Assembly (NCBI RefSeq): GCF_000143415.4
Contig: NW_003314298.1
Location: forward strand, 189,561-253,560
DNA length: 64,000 nt
Source of the DNA: Selaginella moellendorffii
Taxonomy: Eukaryota > Streptophyta > Lycopodiopsida > Selaginellales > Selaginellaceae
Direction of reading: 5' to 3'
Below, piece after piece: positions 47,837 through 56,452 of the stretch (the stretch's first letter is position 1; every line of letters starts with the position of its first letter). The notes below the pieces were generated by a model. That model did no database searches, was not told where the DNA came from, and saw only the letters and a program-made list of their open reading frames with translations. The position numbers and the translations under genes were made by a program.

Positions 47837-48231
47837 CGAAGCTAGCCTCTCACGAGATTAGAGAGAAGGGAGAGATTAGGGGAATTCTCGATGGCATCCT
47901 TCCAAAGTAGCACTTCCCGGATCCCCTGGCTTGGTTTGTTCATTCTAGTGAGTCAACGCATTGCAAAGAGCTTTTCCTAGCTGCCTTCAAACAGTTTCCT
48001 TAGGCACTATAGATAGGAATAGAAATAAAGTGTGTAATTTGTAAAGTGAAATAAAAATGACACTACACACTCATATAAATATGATCATTCAACTTATTCA
48101 TTCATTGTCATAGCTTTTTCAATGGCTCTCATGGCTTCAATGTCATTTGTTTTGGTTCTCTCGATGTTATCCATGCTTCTAGTTAGTTTTCCATCTATGT
48201 TCTGTCCAACTGCGATCTTTAGTCTTAATCA
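47837..48231. other. Intergenic, nothing recognised
   Basis: Mixed-composition DNA between the PPR relic and the CR fragment. No domain or repeat was seen. Confidence 0.5.
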
Positions 48232-48820
48232 TTCCATGGCAATGGCTCTCCACGGCACTCATCCAAAATGCTAAGGCCTTCAGGGATGGACAAAAGGCTA
48301 TGATGGGGATAGATCACACCCGGTATTCAAGTCATGGGAACAGTATTTTACACATTGTGGCCATTCAAGGTACATTTGTGCTGTTTCATTTTCAATCGCT
48401 TGATGTTATCTTTTGTACTCCAGGTTTGGATGCATTCTCATCCAAGGACAAAGTGAAAGACCTAGTCAACATGTCTCTGGATTCTACTGCAGACATGAGG
48501 AAACTAGAAGAGGATCAAAAGACGTATGCACGTAGAATGTTTGGATGGGGTAAGAACACGGCAATGTGCAAGTGTTTGGAGCCAAAGCTCAGTGTGAAAA
48601 AGAGTAAGTAAAACTTCATAGTTTGTTCTGTCCACAATCAATCTGAGAATTTTTCTGGACTGCAGAGGCAAAGCAGCGACACATTGCAGCTTTTGGTCAC
48701 TTTGCACTTTTGACTGTTCTAGAGCGAGAGAGGACGTCCTTATGTGTGTGGCCAGAAGAGAGATGCTACAGTCTGAAAAAGCTGGTTCTTATGTACAGTT
48801 TGAAAAGTTGGTCCCCATGA
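48232..48820 (+). pseudogene. CR-type gene copy 2: 3' fragment
   Basis: Homologous to the last part of copies 1 and 3, from the MAMALH coding onward. About 20 bp are missing at about 48345, shifting the frame. The 54-nt intron (48370-48423) and the terminal intron (48604-48665, GTAAGT to CTGCAG) are preserved. Its last exon (48666-48820) stays open for about 50 codons, longer than the 7 codons in copy 3. NTPase and nuclease parts are absent. The left border is abrupt. Confidence 0.75.
48370..48423 (+). other. 54-nt intron candidate in CR copy 2
   Basis: GTACATTTGTG to ACTCCAG, same length and place as in copies 1 and 3. Confidence 0.6.
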
Positions 48821-49439
48821 GTCCATTGAGGAACCTGGAGCTTGCACACGAATAGTTCAAATGGACGAGAGGAGAGAAGTATAATATGCACATAGTTTAT
48901 ATTTAACTTTTAACTATTCTCTAATTGTATTAATAAGCCAGATCTTCAATGTGCTTTTGTTTTTCGCATACAGCTAGAAACCTGTGTGTGGCAAATTCAA
49001 GATGACATGCAATTAAAGCTATCATGCAATGGAACGATTATCTTGGTTCAAAAAGAATTCCCAAGTTTAAAAGACATTAGGACCAAAGTTTTGATAGTGT
49101 TGTATGAATCTGATGTGGAGTGATTGTTTGAGAGACTGCTTCAATATTGTTGTTCAAGGGCATAGGGCAGGGCGGGGTTTTGGTTGGAGAGCTGGGAGGA
49201 AGGCGGCTGCTCTTGAGTTTCAAGGCGGGAGTTGTAGCCTCCTTGTCTCAATTAGGCTGCTTTGAAGAGATCGGAATCAGTCGCGGAGCTGCTGGTTCGG
49301 CTTTTCATGGTTTGCAGACTACAGTCTTTCTAGATCTGCTCAAGTTTGTGTGCCTTTTCATCATGGAGGTACTGCTGCCACAGCTCGAATCTGCCTTTGC
49401 CCTCACCTATCCTCTCCACTGATATTCTACACCCGAAAT
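48821..49439. other. Spacer between CR copy 2 and X copy 3
   Basis: Frame 49147-49422 (LLLSFKAGVVASLSQLGCFE) has no recognised domain. Nothing else seen. Confidence 0.4.
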
Positions 49440-50820
49440 TGACCAAATAAAGGCAAGTTATGTCACGGACCCTGCCGAGCTGCGTACTGTGCACGGTCTC
49501 CTGGATATCTTCTGGGTCGAGCAACGTTTTCGAAAATTTCGACATGTTTTTGTTTCTGCAGATCTGTGTCTTGCATATGTGACCATTTTTGTATGCTTCT
49601 GCCGTTGGATGCAGCTGCTGCTATCAAGTTTGTTTGGATGGCACCTGCAGTGAGAACATGTCTTCACGGGCTCAGCGTTATCTTCTGATTGGCGCAGCGA
49701 ATTGGACTATTTCTGCTTTCAGCCTGTAGCAGACAGCCTGGGCTTTGACGTGATACTGTGACATTTCGGATTTCGAGCTCGTGTTTCTTTTGGTGAACAG
49801 GTACTTAACATGCAACATGGTTTTCACTCCGTTATTGCAATCTGCTTGTTGCTATCATTGGAGGAGGAAAACAGGTGAACTTCAGCCATCTGTTGGTAGC
49901 GGCTTGAGGTTACTTCTTCATGTCTTCTTCGATTTTGACGTGCGTATATGGTACGGTGGTCAGTCAGAGGCGGTATGTGGATTTGCATGAAGGACTGGAA
50001 GAACCTGTTTCTAGTGCAACGATTTGGAGGCTGCTTCATCAACAGATCGGTTTAATAAGGGCGGGTGGACGGGGAACATGTTTGGGTACCTCAAGAATAA
50101 ATTAAGAATTCATCTGTTTTATGTTTTTTGTTTTTGCAATATATATCCCCATTTTCTCGATATTGTTGTTCAAAGGATGCAAAGCACAACTTCCAGCCAA
50201 ATGATACTTGTGAGGGCTTCCAGCAGGTACTTAGTCAAGTGGCTTTATTTTCACTTACAAATCATGGGGATAGTTTTTGATAATGAGAGCTTAGATCAGG
50301 GTTTGGAACAAATAGCCATTTCTTTGGTTGGAAATCCCATCAAAGTTCATTAATAGCTCTTGCGAATGCTATCAACTAGCCTGCAAATGTTGTATGTCAT
50401 CATGCATTTTTAATGCTATTGCAAACAAACAATTTTTTTTTGTCTCAAGATATTTGGATATGCTTTTTATATTTGCTTTCTTTAAATTTTGAATTTTCAT
50501 ATTATTTAGACTAAAGATAATATATTTCTTGGTTTTTGGTGATAACTTTATAAATATGTATAGACTGTCATAGTATATAACAGAGATGAAAATACAGTAT
50601 ATATAGAGACTATCTTAAAACACTATATTTGTTGTTTTTACAGATTAGTCTTCTTTACTGGAAACTTTTATTTAAGTTTCAAAATATCATTGACTTAAGG
50701 ATTTTTGGAGTTATGGTAGATATGTTTATCTTGGTTCTAAAAATATTTTATACATAATAGCTAGAATTTATAATTTTTAAAATTTTGAGTTTAAGTTTGC
50801 CATCAATTTTAGAACTAGTC
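49440..50820 (+). repeat. Repeat X, copy 3
   Basis: Matches 20200-21512 closely, starting at the TTATGTCACGGACCCTGCCG block. The first 270 bp of copy 2 are absent. Its AT-rich right end lacks an inserted gypsy element, so it shows the uninterrupted site (CAATTTTAGAACTAGTC) into which element B inserted in copy 2. Confidence 0.7.
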
Positions 50821-50995
50821 TAAATTTTGGTGTGTAATGGATTTAGTTAATGTATGTAATATTTTTGTCATTGAAAAAATTAGTAGGAGGTTATATAATC
50901 TATAGTTTTGTTGATGGATATGAAACTTTTTTTAAAAAATGAAGCTAATAATCAATAATATCTTCAAAAATTACTCAATACTATTATACCTAATG

Positions 50996-51068
<73 letters not shown>

Positions 51069-51273
51069 AAAAAAGATAAAATGCTATAGAGGATATATTA
51101 TCTTAATATATAGATAAAAATTAAGTGTTATAGATATATATGTGGACTTCCACAATAATTAAAATAAGAAAAAATTCATTCTATCTATATAGCCACAAGA
51201 TTTATGTAATTTTTATTTAAAATATTTTTTCATTCATTATTAAGTTTCTATACATATTTTTATATTATACATA
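50821..51273. other. AT-rich spacer with a (TA)n tract
   Basis: No gene. A pure TA dinucleotide tract of about 34 units lies at 50997-51064. Confidence 0.8.
50997..51064. repeat. (TA)n microsatellite
   Basis: Uninterrupted TATATA over about 68 bases. Confidence 0.95.
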
Positions 51274-51447
51274 TGTGAGTGCATGGAATATGGAAAGGGA
51301 ATACAGAAATGTGCATATCAATTAGCCCAAAAACCCTAGCTTATATACAGGAGCGAGTGGTCCGGATTGAAACCAATCCGACGGCTACCAAAATCCACTA
51401 TGCTAATATTAGTATACGGCATCGTAGCCGTACACTTGGCCCTCACA
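51274..51447 (-). repeat. 3' LTR of element C
   Basis: 174 bp, TGTGAG to CTCACA. Contains a TATA region (TATATAAGCTAGGG read on minus). Differs from the 5' copy at three C/T-type positions. Confidence 0.92.
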
Positions 51448-51466
51448 TCATCCCCTCCTCTCGGAA
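51448..51466 (-). other. Polypurine tract of element C
   Basis: Minus-strand CCGAGAGGAGGGGATGA abuts the 3' LTR. Confidence 0.8.
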
Positions 51467-51557
51467 TAATGGAAGGCCGTCAGGGTTCTCTTGTAGACGG
51501 GCCGGGATCTGGAGGAACGTTAGGAGGAGGCATCGGTGGATCTGTAGACGGTATTAA

Positions 51558-52379
51558 CTACTCCTGATCCCTTTGTATGAAGCGTTTTAACCGCTGCACA
51601 TGCACAATCTCCGGAGGATTGGCTTGTTGAACATCATGCCGAACCTCATAAACTTGTGGTCCAACTTGCCGCAACACCCGATACGGTCCTTTCCACTGCG
51701 CAAGGAGCCCCTTAGGTAAACCACGTACTGTAAGATGGGGAAAACGGACTAACACCAAATCATCCACTTTGTACTCCGCTGGTGGACGATGATGGGAATT
51801 GTAGCGCCGTTGTTGTCCCACTTGTATGCGGCCTAAGTGTTCAGCAGACTCTGCTCGGACAAGTGGAAGAATGCTTGTCAAATATTGATCCCATGACCTA
51901 GCATCAGGAGCTCGTGGCAATCGCGAAGGTAAACCCAGCTCTGTTGGTAATATTGGATCATGACCATATAGAAGTTTATATGGTGAAGCACCAACAGAAC
52001 TCTGCACCCCTGTGACATAAGCATACCGAAGAGACGGCAAATAACCATCCCAATCTGAATGTTGAAAGTTCACATACTTCGCAATCATCCCTTTGAATGT
52101 CCGAACGAGCCGTTCCACCAGACCGTCTGATTGTGGATGATAAGCACTCGTAAAAGTGTGGCGTATCCCCAACCGAGATGTCAAAACATGAAATACCTCA
52201 GCCATAAAAGCAGGACCATTATCCGAAAGAATCCGTTCTGGACAAGAATGCTGGAACACCACTCGATTGAGGAGGAAGTATCCAACAGCAGTTGCAGAGG
52301 CACTAGCAAGAGCACCAACTTCCACCCAACGAGTCAAGTAGTCAGAAGCAATAATAACATACTCATTGCCAGTAGTCGA
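51558..52379 (-). CDS. Integrase core and C-terminal domain of element C
   Basis: Open frame after the third nonsense codon. First Asp in SDYLTRWVEV, second in ILSDNGPAFMAE, Glu in HPQSDGLVERLVRTFK (DD35E). Then WAFRT-like coding is replaced by LPSLRYAYVTGVQSS. The end has KVDDLVLVRFPHL and WKGPYRVLRQVGP, a GPY/F module. No chromodomain. The enzyme inserts the cDNA into host DNA. The initiation shown is arbitrary because this is a polyprotein part. Confidence 0.88.
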   Translation of the reverse strand, partial: STTGNEYVIIASDYLTRWVEVGALASASATAVGYFLLNRVVFQHSCPERILSDNGPAFMAEVFHVLTSRLGIRHTFTSAYHPQSDGLVERLVRTFKGMIAKYVNFQHSDWDGYLPSLRYAYVTGVQSSVGASPYKLLYGHDPILPTELGLPSRLPRAPDARSWDQYLTSILPLVRAESAEHLGRIQVGQQRRYNSHHRPPAEYKVDDLVLVRFPHLTVRGLPKGLLAQWKGPYRVLRQVGPQVYEVRHDVQQANPPEIVHVQRLKRFIQRDQE

Positions 52380-52985
52380 TCACGAAAAAGGTCCCATAAG
52401 ATCAAACGCCACCAACTCAAACGGATGAGAAACTGCAATTGACTCCAACCGTCCTTCCGCAGCACAAGGGGGAGTATTACGAGCTTGGCACCAAACGCAG
52501 CTACGCACATACCGGATAATATCACGTCGCATCTCTGGCCAATAGAAAGACCTACGCAGCTTCTCGGTGACACGACGGTGTCCCATATGCCCACCTAGAA
52601 TAGGAGAATCATGGTAGGCATGGAGAAACCGCGGAATAAACACCGAAGGCACCACCAGCCGTAAATGAGCATCAAGATCCGTCCCCACAAAATAAAGAAG
52701 GCCATCTTCAAGGCGATATTGAGAATGTAAATGCCGAAAAGGCAAGTCATCAGCAAGTGATGCAGGATTCTCAAACCCATCTCGAAGCCTTCGAATCCAC
52801 GGCTCAATCTTTTGAGCCTCGCGAACCTCATCCAGAGAAGGTAGATCTTGCTCTACGCCCTGTGGACACTGAACGTCAAAGACAGCAACCGCCGACGGCA
52901 TAGAATCCTCATCTAGAAAATCCACAGATGCTGGAACAACAGGTTCGTCAGAAACATGAGAAGTGAGTGGAGAAGGAAGAGGAGC
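52380..52985 (-). pseudogene. Integrase N-terminal part of element C
   Basis: 181-codon frame with the linker after RNase H, then the zinc-binding domain: HAYHDSPILGGHMGH and YVRSCVWCQARN (HHCC). It ends at a TGA (52380-52382) within the PFS*STTGNE context that joins the core. The stop separates it from the catalytic part. Confidence 0.88.
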
Positions 52986-54560
52986 TCAAGAGAGGGCATC
53001 AGCATCAGCCATAGAACTCCCTGGGCGATGAACAACATCGAAATCATATATCTGAAGCTTCAAAGCCCATTGAGCCATACGACCAACCAGGTTCTTCCGC
53101 TTCAATAATGAAGTAACAGCAGCATGGTCACCTTCAAGTAACGTCCGAGAACCATGTAGATAGGCATGAAGTTTCTCGAAACCCCAGACCGCTGCTAAAC
53201 ACTCCTTCTCCGTCGTGGAGTAGTTCATCTCCGCTGGTTGTAATGTACGGCTTATGTATGCAATGGGATAGCGCTGACCAGGCACACTCGAACTCTCTTG
53301 CATCAACACACCTCCAAGACCAATGTCAGAAGCATCCACGCGCAAAATAAAAGGTCGAGTGTAGTCAGGATATGCCAAAACCGGAAGAGTCGTCAATAGC
53401 TCTTTGAGATTCACAAATGCCTGCTCACAATCGGGAGACCAGATGAAAGATGACGTTGATGACTTCAGCAACGCTCGCAATGGTATAGTGCGATCGGAAA
53501 GATGATCCACAAAACGACCGAGATACTGCACCTTACCCAAAAAGCGCTGCACATCATTCACACACTTCGGAGTAGGGAACTTTAGAACACCCACAAGTTT
53601 GTCAGGATCAACTTGCAAACCCTCACGAGAAATACGGTACCCAAGATAAGTTGTGTCCTTGGACCCAAACACGCACTTCGACCGCTTCAGCTTTAAACCA
53701 ACGTCGCGTAGCCAATCCAACACTTTACAAACATCACGAACATGCTCCTCCCACGTCCCCTCCGAGTGGATCAAGACATCATCAATGAAGTCAGCCGTCA
53801 CCTCCGGCATATCGCAAAGAACCTCGTCCATCATCCGCTGAAAAGTTGCTGGAGCATTGTTCAAACCAAACGGCATCACCAAAAACTCGTACAAACCAAA
53901 TGGTGTACGAAAAGCAGTCTTAGGAATATCGTCTTCAGCCATCGGTACTTGCCAATACCCAGAAGCAAGATCTAGCTTGGTGAACCAACGACTTCGCCCC
54001 AGACGATCCAAGAGATCAGCAGTGTGAGGAAGAGGGTACACGTATGGGATCGTCACGTCATTTAACGGACGATAGTCGATGCAGAAACGAATACTCCCAT
54101 CAGGCTTCGTCACAAGATGAGGTTCACATGCCCAAGGACTCCGCAACTTCCGAATAACACCCTTTTCCAACATCTCCTTGACGTTTGCACGTAAAATCTT
54201 GATCTCCTTGGGTGACCGACGACGAACAGGAACCTTGATTGGACAAGCATCCCCGGTTGGAATGGGATGACGTGTGGCAATCTTGGCCCCAGACGATAGG
54301 TCAAATTCAAAGAGATCAGAATACTCCTTCATGAGCTGGTCAACAGCTGCAACACAAAGATCATCGGAGGGATCGGAAAAGGGAAGAGCAGAACAAGATG
54401 GAAACACAAGAGGAAATAATAGGGGAACAAAAGTAATGGAAGCAGAGGTAGAAGTAGAGGGACGAAGAGGTACGGAAGTGAGAGGAATGGATGAAACATA
54501 AGGAAGTATGAGACAAGGGGGAAAAGCCTCAAAGTCACACTTGGCATGATTGTGCTGCAA
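52986..54560 (-). pseudogene. Reverse transcriptase-RNase H of element C
   Basis: 524 codons, all in the pol frame. RT core at residues 110-290: WACEPHLVTKPDGSIRFCID, FTKLDLASGYWQV, VMPFGLNNAPATFQR, and FIDDVLIHSEG (catalytic Asp 260-261). RNase H from about 405 (FILRVDASDIGLGGVLMQ) to the DADALS end. It ends at a TGA (52986-52988), where a CGA is likely in the source. Both enzymes look intact in sequence. The flanking nonsense codons cut the polyprotein. Confidence 0.9.
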
Positions 54561-55079
54561 CTAATCCATACCAAGAATGAGGTCAAAAGCTTGACTCGGC
54601 ACCACCCGCAACGACTGCAACTCAAGCTCGAGATCGCCCACACACACAACCAGGTCCGCCTCATCTCGTGCACATGCATGTGTATGGCCGTTGCCATAAA
54701 GAATGAAAACTGGATCTACCGCACGACGCAAGTGTAGACGACAACGTGTGGCAACAGGTCGAGCAATAGAAGATAAACTCGAACCTGTATCAACCAACAC
54801 GGAGAGAAGAATAGGAGACCTCTTGTTATAAAAACGAGCTTGGAAAGTAAACACTGGATGAACCGGTGCCGAGTGAACCCCTTGATGATACTCCCGAAAG
54901 AAAGATGGAGGGGTCACTAACTTATTCGCGCAAGGTCCCTCCATTACTCGCGCGACTCCTCGTTTCCCGAATGCACCTCGGTATCCAAACCTTCCACCGC
55001 AGCAGCACCAACGGGACGTTGCTGACGCCAAGGTCTCCACCCAGGAAATGGAGGTCGCCAATCCGGAAAGCGCCGACAA
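54561..55079 (-). pseudogene. Protease region of element C
   Basis: 172 codons. The aspartic protease active site LVDTGSSLSS has its Asp at residue 97, and the downstream FDLILGMD is the second conserved part. A TAG (54561-54563) replaces the Trp codon normally following GMD. The frame is at -1 relative to gag and overlaps its end, suggesting translation by -1 frameshifting. Confidence 0.88.
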
Positions 55080-55876
55080 CGCCGATAAGTATGACCAACT
55101 TCATCACACGCCCAGCAACGAACGTCACGGCCACGACCACGTCCTCGCCCTTGTCCTTGGACTCGAGTAGCAGCAGCATCAACCTCCATGGGAACAGGAC
55201 CATCACTCATAGGAAGTGGAGCTGAAGGACGTGTAGCAAGAAGTGGAAGAGGCGACGTCTCATAACATTGTGCCAAGCGAAGAGCATCGTCAAGAGTGGC
55301 AGGAGCAAGTGCATGCACAAGTCCGACAAGATCTTGACGAAGTGCTGGCCACAGCATTCCTAGCTTGATCCGCTCCGACATATTTGGCTCCGCACGAAGC
55401 AAAAGACTTCGGAAACGAACGCCAAATTGCATCACCGACTCAGATGGCCCTTGGCAAAGACGATGCAATTGTTGGAAGGCATTATCACAATCGTCGGCGT
55501 GTCCGAAGGCGCATTTAAAGACGTCCGGAAGAACACTCCAATCGCCACGAGTAGCTGCGCTCAATCCATTGTACCACTGCAATGCCGTCCCTTGAAGACA
55601 TGTGGGGAACTCACGCAAACGTCGAGCATCATCCCAAGAATGATATGTGGCAATCACCGTGAAGTGATCGAACCAATGGTACACATCATCCCCAGGATTC
55701 CCACGAAAGAACTCCGGCCGAACGCGAGGATTGGCACCAAAAGCAGGAGGAGTTGTACCATGTGCCGTGAACGCCGCCATCAACTGAGTTTGGTTGTTCA
55801 ATTGCAAGCGCATAGCATCAAGCAATTGAACTAACTGCTGCTCTAGAGTCAAAGGAGGAGATTGCGGATCGGCCAT
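54944..55876 (-). CDS. Gag of element C
   Basis: 310 codons from ATG 55874-55876 (MADPQSPPLTLEQQL). Capsid region with FFRGNPGDDVYHWFDHFTVI, LQWYNGLSAAT and RFRSLLLRAEPNMSERIKLG. It has an Arg/Gly-rich stretch and one zinc knuckle CWACDEVGHTYRRC (CX2CX4HX4C) near residue 255. It forms the virus-like particle and binds RNA. Frame intact. Pol overlaps its end in the -1 frame. Confidence 0.92.
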   Translation of the reverse strand: MADPQSPPLTLEQQLVQLLDAMRLQLNNQTQLMAAFTAHGTTPPAFGANPRVRPEFFRGNPGDDVYHWFDHFTVIATYHSWDDARRLREFPTCLQGTALQWYNGLSAATRGDWSVLPDVFKCAFGHADDCDNAFQQLHRLCQGPSESVMQFGVRFRSLLLRAEPNMSERIKLGMLWPALRQDLVGLVHALAPATLDDALRLAQCYETSPLPLLATRPSAPLPMSDGPVPMEVDAAATRVQGQGRGRGRGRDVRCWACDEVGHTYRRCRRFPDWRPPFPGWRPWRQQRPVGAAAVEGLDTEVHSGNEESRE

Positions 55877-56090
55877 GAAAATGAATGAGAAAGAAAGAGT
55901 AAAAGAAGAGAAATGACAAAAAGCTGGAAAGAAATGGTAGATCTAGACAATGCAAAAAGCTAGATCTAAACCAAAATCTTGAAAGAAAAGAACAAAAGAA
56001 AGGAAATGGAAAAAGCTAGATCTAGACAATGCAAAAGCTAGATCTAAACCAAAATCCTAAATCCAAGCACTCCCCAGGGACACTCAAAGG

Positions 56091-56109
56091 TGCCCCTCAT
56101 CTCCACCAA
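56091..56109 (-). other. Putative primer-binding site of element C
   Basis: TTGGTGGAGATGAGGGGCA on the minus strand follows the 5' LTR. The same site is in element B. The matching tRNA is not identified. Confidence 0.55.
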
Positions 56110-56283
56110 TGTGAGTGCATGGAATATGGAAAGGGAATACAAAAATGTACATATCAATTAGCCCAAAAACCCTAGTTTATATACAGGAGCGAGTGGTCCG
56201 GATTGAAACCAATCCGACGGCTACCAAAATCCACTATGCTAATATTAGTATACGGCATCGTAGCCGTACACTTGGCCCTCACA
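56110..56283 (-). repeat. 5' LTR of element C
   Basis: 174 bp, same ends as the 3' LTR. Confidence 0.92.
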
Positions 56284-56324
56284 CATAGAAATTTAACTCC
56301 ATAATATTTATAAGTATAAGCTCT

Positions 56325-56452
56325 ATTATTTTATTAGCTTTCACCTAATAATCTATGGATCCGACGGCTGTCGTTGGTTGAACGGTGACGATTGTTTCAA
56401 AAGACCTAATGTTAGGGTTTTTGAGAGGTCTTTGTAGGGTTAAGTTCAAGCT
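56325..56452 (+). promoter_or_regulatory. Upstream region of CR copy 3 with telo-box
   Basis: Shares about 100 bp with copy 1, including GACGGCTGTCGTTGGTTGAA and TTAGGGTTTTT (56412-56422), a telo-box. Upstream of this the two copies diverge, and element C was inserted 170 bp before the start codon. No TATA box is seen in the shared part. Promoter function is inferred. Confidence 0.5.

Larger units (their letters stand above)
51274..56283 (-). mobile_element. Element C: complete family G Ty3/gypsy element
   Basis: 5010 bp on the minus strand: 5' LTR (56110-56283), primer site, gag, protease, RT-RNase H, integrase, polypurine tract, 3' LTR (51274-51447). Flanked by CATA (51270-51273 and 56284-56287), or ACATA if one terminal A is shared. 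The LTRs differ at only three positions, so the insertion is recent. Three nonsense codons in pol block it. It lies in the upstream spacer of CR copy 3. Confidence 0.92.

Noticed and set aside
50997-51064. (TA)n tract as an origin or regulatory site
   Set aside because: A simple microsatellite in intergenic DNA; no supporting signal.
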